Source: Ostrinia nubilalis
Lineage: Eukaryota; Arthropoda; Insecta; Lepidoptera; Crambidae
Direction: 5' to 3'
Assembly: GCF_963855985.1 (NCBI RefSeq)
Contig: NC_087105.1
Coordinates: 1,428,501 to 1,492,500 of the forward strand
Length of the DNA stretch: 64,000 nt
Under the pieces are notes generated by a model. It had not been told where the DNA came from, ran no database searches, and saw only the letters and a program-made list of their open reading frames with translations. Positions within the stretch are counted from its first letter, which is position 1; the number at the start of each line of letters is the position of its first letter. Positions 54,528 to 64,000 of this stretch are shown piece after piece. The translations under genes were made by a program, and so were the position numbers.

Positions 54528-57500
54528 CTGCGGGATAGAACACTGATTGGTTAATTAGGCTGGCTGTAGCCTGGCTGGGGAGTGGTAGAGGGCTACTGGT
54601 AGTTGTAGTCCCATCACTAGCGCCATCGCTAGCTAGTGTGGTGGAGAGGTATGATAAGGCTAATAAGTTTGAAAGTCAGCGTGATGCTTCAGGTGCTTAC
54701 CTATGATATTGTTGGTTCAAGGAAAGACAGAAAATTTCGATAATATTTTGGAGTGTTTATGAATTAGACAACTTTGAGCTAACCGCTGCAACTTAAGAGC
54801 TTTTTATAAAGTTATTGCATAGTTAGTTCGCTTGTTGTCACAAATACCTATTACCAATTCCATCAAGGAATTATGTAACTCATCACCGAAACTATGTAAT
54901 CGTCAAACAAAAAAAAATGGGAATCGCTTTTGAATTGCACGAATAACAAACTCATGAATCTTTCAGGTAATCGTCAATTATACATAGGTAAGCACCTAAT
55001 GTGGATCCAGGTAATAACGACCGTCTACATACATAGAGACATATAGGTAGGCTGTTAATCTTCAGCTCATACTTTCGCACACTTCCCGAACAAACAAAGT
55101 AAAGGGCATGTAAATCAATTCAATTGCGCGTCCTAAATTATCATATTACTTTTTCCACTAAAATCTATCACGTACCGCCTACCGATTGTGCGCGCACTAA
55201 AAGTTAGAAATCCGCTCAATTTTACCACAGAACCGTTATGGCTTCCGATCGCAATATTTCCCTTGGATTATCAATCGTAAAGTAATGGTGTTCGTCCATT
55301 ATAGTTCCCGATTTCCTGCGTCTAGGGGCTTTATGGTGGCACGCGCCATTGCGCCACGAGGGCCGGGACAAACACAGGCCATGGGGCCATCGTTACGGCC
55401 ATAGACAATCACTTCACCTTTTTATTCCATCTGAATATGACGGTGGCGGTAACGATAGTTTGGGAGTTAAGCCGTTAATCTTGCCGCAATTGTCTTTCGT
55501 ATAAGCTGTAGCGATTTTAATAAGGTTCTTACTAACAATGATTCATGACAAAAACGTTGATCTAATTTTCTTTGAGAAATACGAGTATTATTTCGTTACG
55601 TTATAATTTTGTCTCTATCACACTCGTATGTAAGCGTTCACGTAAATTCACGTTAACTTATGCATCTTTACTAAGCCACTAAGCAAATTGCGGGACTTTT
55701 TTGCACACTTAGCAAAAGAAATGCGAAGGCTTCGATCAGATCGTGTGCATTCAAGCGCGGCTCCTACAGGACAACAGGAAGCAATAACGGAGCCCCCGGC
55801 GAAGCCCTATAGGGAACTATGATTTAGTGGTGAGATCGAGAGGCAGCCTTGATGCCCTGTCTCCATTCTCCAATCTCGCGCACCAGCGTGACATAACTCC
55901 AAAAAACTAGCTCGCAATAGTCGAGGTCATAAAACACGGCTATTCCTAAACGGTCTGTCGCAACGGCGGATGCGAGCGCAGCCAAGTTTGCTGACGACGG
56001 AAAATGGAAAAACCGGAGGGTGGAGGATAGATGGAAAATTGTTTTGGCAATGGACTAAAGAAAATGGCCACCGCATTTCCTGTGGTCAAGCCAAAAGGCG
56101 CTTTTCCAATCGCTATATTATTTCGCTGCGTGGTCACGGCGCGTGCCCGCTAGACGGATCGCGACGACTCAATCGATCGCTTTTTGTTTTCATTTATCGT
56201 CACACGTCAGTATTTTTTCCTTTTGCCGCATTCCGTGTTCAATAAATGTAACGGCGGATCATACATAATGCGGCGCGCGTGTGTGCGTGGACAGACATAA
56301 CCCTGTCAGTGGTTCAGCCGTGCCGTATATACGGATAGTCGGTGTTTCAGCTCGGAACGACGGCGCTGGCTAATGAATTTATTATAAGGGCATAAATTGC
56401 TCTCTGATGCGACGCCATTACCGTGCCAGCCTGTAAATTACAATTCGTTCGAGCGCGGCCATCGTACGCTATTTCCGACCAATCGTTTATTGAGCTTTTC
56501 GCGAGGATTAAATCGTGTTGCTCTCATCAGTCCGGCCTGCGCCGGCTTATTAAAAACGTGCACGCCGAATTAAAATACCAAATACATATATTTTTATCGG
56601 TAAAATTACAGACGGACAAAAAGGGAAAATATCTCTAATCCCCGAATAGGCGAGGGCCTACACATCCACACATCTAGATAAGCTACCAGGCGAGCATACA
56701 TCGCCGATAGTCGGCGGAGGGGCGAGTGATGGATCGCCCGGGACGGGTCAACGAATTCGGACATTATTCTTTTTTACCCTTCTTGCGTTCCCGGCGTTCG
56801 CAAGAGTAAGCCCTTTTTCTGCGATGTCCTTTTTTTCCAGGGTGGAATTTTTGTCGGCGGTGCGGGGCCCGGGGACGCTTTATGGACTGTGTGCTACAAT
56901 TACAAAGTAAAAATAGAATCGGTCGTTTGTAATTCTATTGCATATCGTCGTACTGGGGTTGTGTTTTTAGAATGTGCGAGTATTTTCTTGAGTGCTGTGT
57001 TATTTAAGCGAGCCACCTGCTCGTGCGACCAGGCGGCCATAAGTCGCGCGGTCAGCTAAAAGCCCGAAGACGTGCGGTCTCGCGGGACGCTCCCGGCTGC
57101 ATACTGTATGAAGGCGGACTTTGCGGTCAGCAAACTCAATTTTCGACTTCAAAGTCGCCGGACGTGCGGGTTGAATGCGGAACGGCCGTAATGCCCATTG
57201 ATCGCCGAATTGGAATTATTGCTGTGAACTGGACACATGGCCACAATGCGCGTTAGACACGCTTTTAGAAGCCACACCAATTTGAAGCCGTTATCATAAC
57301 TGATCTTTGCTTTCATTGTGCATTACGGCCATTCACGGCGTAATGAGATACCCTTTGTACCATTACTGTGCGTTCTACAACTAAATAGTGTGATGTGGAT
57401 GTATAAGAAAAATGTTACCTGCTCTATTCGATTGGTCTATCATGGGCTGTACTATCCTACGTCTCGCGTTGATAAACCTGAAACAAGGAGATTAGGATAA

Positions 57501-59218
57501 TTAGTTAATTACACAATTGTTAGAGGGAGACAGTATACATAACATGCACGTCTCTCCCGGGACGAACGCGTGAATAACATCAAAATTACACGAGCCAATT
57601 AGCTTGAAAGTACCAGGAGAGCATAGGTAAATCACAAGTGTGCTTTTGAAACAATTACTTGGGCAATATGTTATGCGTCTGAATGAGTAATCACGGCGGG
57701 TGCATCGCAAATGAACTGTCAGAGCTGGTTCGAGTCCCGGCGAGGACGCATCTGCGATTGGTTTGTAATTCGATCAGTTTTTTCGCGTAATCAACGGATA
57801 ATTCAGACGTCACGCGAGTGAAACGCTTCGCGCGGACTACAATGGCGTTTCACATGGAAAAAATGACGCATTCATGTATTCCGATTGAGACGTAAGAAAT
57901 CCGATGTCATTAACGAGAGAATGGAATGGGACGCATTCATTAACGGCAAAAACATTAACAACGATTGCATATCACGTTGGGAGCTGTTTTTAGCAAATCA
58001 AAAACTCTAGTTGTTCTTTTGATCTCTAATGAGTGGATTTTCATTTCATATTTAACTTTAAAACGCACAAAATTTACCAACATGTTAACGCCAAAATATT
58101 CAAAAAACGTGTAGCAAATAATATTAATTATGAAGAAGAATATAATAGTTTAACAATGTACGTACCTACTCTTCATAATAAATGTATGCATATGTTTTAG
58201 GATTAAAAAAGCAATCTTGAAATCGTACAAAATACGATTAAAGTACAAAACCGGTCTCGATTACAATAAACATTTTAATAACAGAGTCCCCAGTTAACAC
58301 TAAAACGGCAAGGACATTCAAAATTAGCGTCGAACACCGGGTTAGGGACGAACTATCCCTTGAAGGGTCCGGCAATTACTCGCCGTCGGATGCGTCTAAT
58401 GTATTGTTAATATCTAGATTAGTTCATTAACTCTTCATCCGCCGGGGGTCTCAGGGACCGTGGGGAGAAAAACGGCGAGTTTTACGACGCACGCGGGTAT
58501 ACGCCAAAACGCCGTGTATTAAATTTGACACTGCTTATTGTTATGACGCCATTTGTGTAATTACAGGAGTTTAGCGGTGTTTTCTGAGCTGTTTAGGATT
58601 TTGTCTTTTTAGTTTTAGCGTTTTTGAGGTTGGAACGACTTGATTCTTTTTATTTTATCTTTGATTTTTTGTCTCATAATGCACCGTTATTTATCAAGTC
58701 TGCATGTCAATGTTTCAACCACAGACAACTCTAAACAACCGTGTGTTTAGCCCAGCGTTTCTCCGAAAGCAAACCATATAAATAACGCGTGCCATTTCCA
58801 TTCCACGAATCCAAAATGAAACATAAAACAACGAACATCTGCGTCTATTAAACATTCCAAACAAACAAAAACGTACAATTTTAATAACGCAACCGAATTA
58901 TTATTAAACTACAACAGAGACAACGTATCTACGAAATTTACATTTGTATAAATGTTATTTTATATCGGACATAATGGCCGACCCCGATAGCGGGGTCTCA
59001 TAAATCATAAAAGGAGATTTGGATTTGTTAATTTGCCGCCGGCTAGAGAAGGGTTGACGCGGTGTCAAATAGTACTAACCCCGGTGCATTGTGCATTCCA
59101 ACCCTAAAAATGCATATGCGCCGTGATATATGCGTTCCGTATGCAGATTCGCCGATTGTAATGAGATTTAAGCATTAGTTGAGTTGCATGAGTTGAGTAC
59201 GACACCCTTTGTTGTTGT

Positions 59219-59473
59219 TTGGTGTCTGATGATTCAATGGAGGATACGGATTTGAAACAGTACGGCGACTTGGCTAATTTCATGTTTTATTTATGTGGAA
59301 GCCTTATGTTGGAAGATCAATTAAGTTACTTCAATAGGTACCTATTACTAGTACAAAAAATAAAATGTAAAGCCGCTAAATCTTTTAGATGTCAAGATAT
59401 GGGTGTTTCAAGCTTCATATGTGAATATTTTAATGAATTCCCAAATTATTCATTTATGCATAAAGTAGCATAA
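59219..59473 (+). CDS. Unrecognised ORF in the hth intron, up to 84 codons
   Basis: First ATG in frame at about 59237 (MEDTDLKQYGDLANFMFYLC, then GSLMLEDQLSYFNR). CAATAG|GTACCT within it could be a donor. No family recognised; opposite strand to hth. May be chance. Confidence 0.15.
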   Translation: MVSDDSMEDTDLKQYGDLANFMFYLCGSLMLEDQLSYFNRYLLLVQKIKCKAAKSFRCQDMGVSSFICEYFNEFPNYSFMHKVA

Positions 59474-62400
59474 TGTTCAGTTCTCAATTATTTCAGCATT
59501 CAAATAACTGTCATGACCATGACCATTTCAAAAACCACTGAATCATAGTAAAGAGTGTACTGAACTAGAAACAAAGTGAAAGTAAAGATTCTTGAGCATG
59601 AGCATCCTCGAGTATAACTAAATACTACAATGGCCAGCTCCAGTTATCTGGAGATATGTAACGCGATACAAGCTACAAATAAGGCGCGTGGCCTCACAGA
59701 CCCTCGCACTCCAGCGCAGGGTTAACACGACCGTTCACGAACGACTTTTGACCATATTTGTGGGTCGCGTGAATTTATTCCGCTTTTTGCTTGAATTTGA
59801 ATTTGTTTGTACATTGTTTTGCTTCGGGTTATTTGGATTAGGTAAACAAAACATTGTTGTTTAAAACCAAATAAGTTCACATTTTATTCTACAATTATGT
59901 GTTATCGCCTTAAATATGAGTAGATATGTTACATTTTTTGCTGAATCACCTTTTACTAGGTGATCCATAGAAAAAACAATTTTAATATATTTCGTCAGTC
60001 ATGCTGTGTTCAGTTTTTCATTGTCATTTATGAAGATAATTACCTACCTAACACTTATACAGCCTTACTTTTGTATAACTGCCACGGCTCAGTAACTGAC
60101 TGTTGCTGTAAGACCGCGTTGTTTGTGCCATAGATTTATAAACAAACTATACAAGTGTATTTCCCATTAACGAGAATAAGAATAATCCGGCCATTTCCAT
60201 CATAACTGATAACAATGATTGCGTCACGTCCGTCCAGTGTAATGCGGCGCTGTAATAACATCGACCTCTTGATATCCCGATAGTCCTTATTATTATTGTG
60301 TGATGCCAACTTTCCCTAAATAGGAAAAGTTAAAAAGCCCATTTAGAGCCTGGGACACGTCCCGGCCAAAATAGGGATCGGCCCTACGAGCAACCACCAA
60401 AGTAGACTTTACGAACGCAAGAATAAGGTGAGCGAATAAAATTTAATTTGCCCATGAAGTTTTTGGATTTTAATTACGTTAACCAAATTAAATAACGACC
60501 GGCAGGAATGCCTGGCGCGGGAGGCGCGTAATTCATCCCTTAAGAATGCAAGGAATCATTTGCCACTGTAATTTGGGGGTAAATGAAAACTTGGATGCCA
60601 AGGAATCTAGTTCATTAAAACAATTTATCGGCGACGGGATCGGAACTACGGATTTGATTAAAGTTGGCAAGAATGTGTGTTCATAATTAATCCTTTAAAC
60701 ATCATGCATACGTTTTTCGAAACGTAAAAAGTCTAATGGCACTTTTGGCGCACAGCATACATTTACAGGTTAGGGCAACCGAAGAATTTTTGTAAGTTAG
60801 ATTGTCCCAAAACAAACTTAGTTTTGCACCGTCTTAATAGACCACCCAAAACTCCAATTCTTTTCCGCATCTCCCAAACCCTCCACTGCCGGGTAACAGC
60901 GCGCACAAGTGTGTAAACAACCGCACCCCAATAGAACAATTTATTAGTTGCACAGTTTGGCCGCCAGGTGGCAGGTGGGCCGTAATTTACGTTTTTCCCT
61001 AATTAAGCTTTAATTCGCTGGATCGCTGCAACTTACCCACCCGTGCTGTTTGTAAATACTTTTTCTGGCAACTCTTCCTTAAGTTGGTGTTACTTCTTTT
61101 CTTAATTTTGGACAAGTGAAGATGAATAATTATGCTTAACTGGAAAATTTACCGCGTTTTTACGTTCAAAATCCCTTTAAATCGGATGTTTATTGCTTTA
61201 ATTAAGCCAATGGCTATTAAAATGAGAAAGCTCCGAAAAAGCGGAAATATTCATACGCAGCCGCGAATCGTTAGCCCTTTAAGGTTTATTTTCGAAACGC
61301 TTAATTTCTAATTTAAATTACAAACACGGAGTCCCTAAACTTTTATCGGGAGCGGGACGGAACCGGGCGGATCCCGAAATTGTAATCCCGAGGTACCAGG
61401 GCGACATAGCTTATCGCCGGTGCCGGCCAAATGAAGGCATTAGTTTTCATAAAGCCGCGCAGATAGCCCACGGTCACTCCCTCGGCCTCTGCGAGGGGAT
61501 GCGCTCCTGGTACCCATCGCCAAGATATATCGACTGCGATATGGAAAACCATTGCTTAGGGAAATGAAACTTGGCCTCTAGAATAATATCAGCTATTTAC
61601 GATTGCCAAAAATTCAGAATTGCCAGATTTGAATTCCGAAGCGAAACGATTGTCAGAATTCGTTCCCACTTATATCGAACTTCAATAAAATGACTTTCTT
61701 ATTATGGCACGTCGTTGGGGCCTCAATAACTTTTCAAAAATTTAACTTTATTTACGTTACGAACGTCGCACAAATACAGCAGAGAGATCGCCCCGATGGT
61801 ACCGAATACGAAAATGATATTGGGGTACGAGAAATCTACATACAGAAATAAAGTTGAGAACAAATCTGACGCGCAATGAACGCAAGGTAAAATACAGTTA
61901 GGCACGACACGACACGGCATCGACCGGCGAAACATTGGGTCCCGTTGGCATAATTCATTATTAGTAGGTAGGTAACTTGTTTTTCCTGTCGATAGTTTGT
62001 GGTGGCGACAAATACTGCGCGTTGATCAATGCGCGGCTGCGACGCCTCGATTGCGGCGATGCCACAGTTTCACGGTGGAATTGATTTAACGCGTTTTGGC
62101 TTTTGTTGACCATTGTCGGATGAGCAAATGCAGACAATTTGCATGATTAGTCCGATATGAAAGACGGCAATTTCTTTAAGCTTTTGCTTTATTCTTTTCA
62201 TATTTCAGAAGACTCACTTCGTTTATTGGATTCCATCCATGGATGTTGAATTTGAGTTACGAAGTTGTCCTTCGTTAAGTCAACTCAAATTCAAGAAAAT
62301 AAAGTAAAACTGTGGATTATTAATTACATCATTCTTAGGTTTCAAAGGGTATATTTAAGTTTTATAAAAGTGATGGGTAAATTGGAATGTTTTTCAAAAA

Positions 62401-62851
62401 CTATAAACTTGACATGCGTTTCACAGCACTATTCGGATAATTTTTCAAAGAGATACAAAGGCAACTATTTGTTCCATTCGTGTAAGGGTCTCCTCATCCA
62501 GTCGTATAATTTCAGAGCTACATCTGAGAAGATTTGCGGCTTTGCGAGATTTGCTGAAGGGTGAATATTTGCTCGAAAGCCAGTGTGGCCGGCTGGTGAT
62601 TGATCGGCGATACGAGCCGAATTCCAGGCTTAGGTTCCTGGCTTTCCCACGGGAAGATAAACAATCTTTTAAGCGTTTAAAGTTATCCCGGCAAGGAAAA
62701 AATATTGCGAGGTTTTTATAAAGTTGACGAAGATTCGGAGCGGGCGCGTTGTGCGTTAGGAAGAGCGGAAAAACAATTACGATGTGGCTCTTTGTATAAA
62801 GCATTAGTATCTTTTGTGGCTTTATTCTTGTATTTTGTATGGTTGCAAGTT

Positions 62852-62900
62852 GGAAAAAAGAAAGTACATACCCAACTTGGGCATGTACTTTCTTTTTTCC
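62852..62900. repeat. 49-bp near-perfect palindrome
   Basis: GGAAAAAAGAAAGTACATAC CCAA, one C, then TTGGGCATGTACTTTCTTTT TTCC: 24-bp arms with one mismatch and a 1-base centre. Confidence 0.85.
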
Positions 62901-64000
62901 ACTATCTACAAATTGCAATGAAATGTTTACGAAAAGTCTGTATTACAAGAAAATGCTCTGAACTCGATGTAATCTTAGACATAGATTTTAATACATAGAG
63001 TCCTGTGATTAGTTTAAACTTAAATTCAATCAATCTAGAGCTTTAATGTAAGCTTGATATTGCATCTAGTTTTCAGCTTAGTGTTTCAATTTGGCTATTG
63101 TTAAAAGAAAGTCAACCTCTCAACCAGTATCTGGGCACCATTTCTAAAGCACAGTCGTCCTGTTAACCTGAAGGTACCATTCCAAACTACCCTCAGTCCA
63201 TCGGATCCCAATCCAAAACAACAGAGCCGATCGTCACGTAGCAAATTCTTATAATCCGCGCGACAATAAATATTTTTCGGAATCCACGCGGCGCGGACGC
63301 GCATACAAACTGCCGCCAAGTGGCCGTAGGTGGCGCTGCGGGGTCATGTCCAGTTATGATTATAGAGTGAAAGATTGGAGGAATTGGTTGGGTGAGAAAG
63401 ACATGGCGATCTGAGGGCTTTCCCTCTTATTTTCCTTGGAAAATTGGACAAGATGCATTAAATGATGATTTGAAGGCAAGGGAATTGGACAAGACGCAAG
63501 ATGATGGCAAAAGAGCACAGAAATCAGAAATCAGAAATATTTATTTGCTTTTACATGGTTTTACAAATTTCACACGTCAACAATAATGAAGAAGAAGAAT
63601 ATTGATGATGATGACGACAATATTATTGACAACTTAGTGATCAGTTGATAGCAATGTTTGTGATTCTTAACTAATTTTATTGGAGTATCACTATTTTATG
63701 TAAATCAATACTTGCTAATTCAAATTACAGTTCATAACTAAATTAGAAATATCATTTGTGGCCACTGAACCTTGGCCGAAACTTTAAGCTTTATTCTGAA
63801 CAATATCTACGCAATCCTTCACATCGCGTAACTATCAAAACAAGTTCCAAGCTGTAAAATGTGTATTCCCGAATTCTTTTTCCTCAATACCACAATGGTG
63901 TAGTGACGTCAATAGAATTAGGGTTCCGTTTCAATTGTCGCAAGTGATTAATCTCCCGAAATCCAGCGAATAACACAAGGGAAAGCCTCATTTTAAGGCG

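Larger units (their letters stand above)
54528..64000 (-). other. Last intron of homothorax (partial), probable regulatory landscape
   Basis: At least 9.4 kb upstream of the terminal exon with no further hth exon that I can recognise. The sequence is largely free of the repeats seen elsewhere. Blocks of balanced composition and many TAAT/ATTA and CpG-containing words lie at about 55240-55560, 55900-56640, 57000-57320, 58370-58560, 60300-60700 and 61000-61560. This is what a developmental regulator's intron with enhancers looks like, but no single element can be proven here. Confidence 0.5.

Noticed and set aside
53498..54554. Several 60-130 codon frames on both strands over the hth array
   Set aside because: Off-frame readings of the repeated hth tail; only the - frame ending YYGHHL is the real one.
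57660..57755. tRNA-like stretch with GGTTCGAGTCCCGGCGAGG
   Set aside because: B-box-like sequence and a possible acceptor stem, but no A box or cloverleaf; the T-stem has mismatches.
62445..62918. 157-codon frame on -
   Set aside because: Overlaps the palindrome at 62852, has mixed low-quality composition, and no family is recognised; probably intron sequence.

Overview
The window looks like nuclear DNA of a moth or butterfly. The evidence is intron-containing animal genes with consensus GT..AG splice sites, a homothorax-type homeobox gene tail, AT-rich spacers, and many interspersed repeats of kinds I associate with lepidopteran genomes (RTE-type LINE tails ending in ATG repeats, tRNA-derived SINEs, TA-flanked hairpin MITEs). 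There is no bacterial or plasmid content. Species cannot be named from the sequence alone.

Host genes are few. At the left edge are two genes for subunit 2 of decaprenyl-diphosphate synthase (PDSS2; side chain of ubiquinone), tail to tail: a 3'-partial gene on + (1-1357, three visible exons) and a complete two-exon paralogue on - (2815-4824, 402 aa). Near 54.4 kb the - strand carries the last coding exon of homothorax (hth, MEIS/TALE homeodomain cofactor). The rest of hth must lie right of the window, so 54.5-64 kb is its last intron and holds mostly single-copy, probably regulatory, sequence. Left of the hth stop codon is its 3' flank, with a tandem array of diverged copies of the terminal exon itself.

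Between these genes (about 5.4-50 kb) lies a repeat-dominated spacer. It contains TA-flanked hairpin elements (9.6 and 44.5 kb). A small DNA transposon carrying a MADF exon is split by a recent LTR element without gag or pol (12.7-16.5 kb; LTRs 513 bp, 3 differences, TSD GATGG). There are three copies of a CAGGCCTG-ended element (two in tandem, one inverted; 7-bp TSDs). Two very long inverted-repeat (foldback) elements have 9-bp TSDs (30.4-32.1 and 33.9-36.8 kb); the second contains a LINE fragment with an RNase H domain and a broken Tc1-like transposase fragment. Another element with a 9-bp TSD is built of AT-rich minisatellite plus a TTGC microsatellite (45.7-47.0 kb). Several LINE 3' ends, SINEs and minisatellites fill other stretches.

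The items most worth following up are the hth terminal-exon array (53.5-54.5 kb), the foldback family with its subterminal motif, the LTR-in-MADF nest, the PDSS2 pair with different exon structures, and a short motif (CGCCCTGGTACT) that recurs in one orientation from 43 to 52 kb. All calls come from reading the sequence by eye; no database search was possible.
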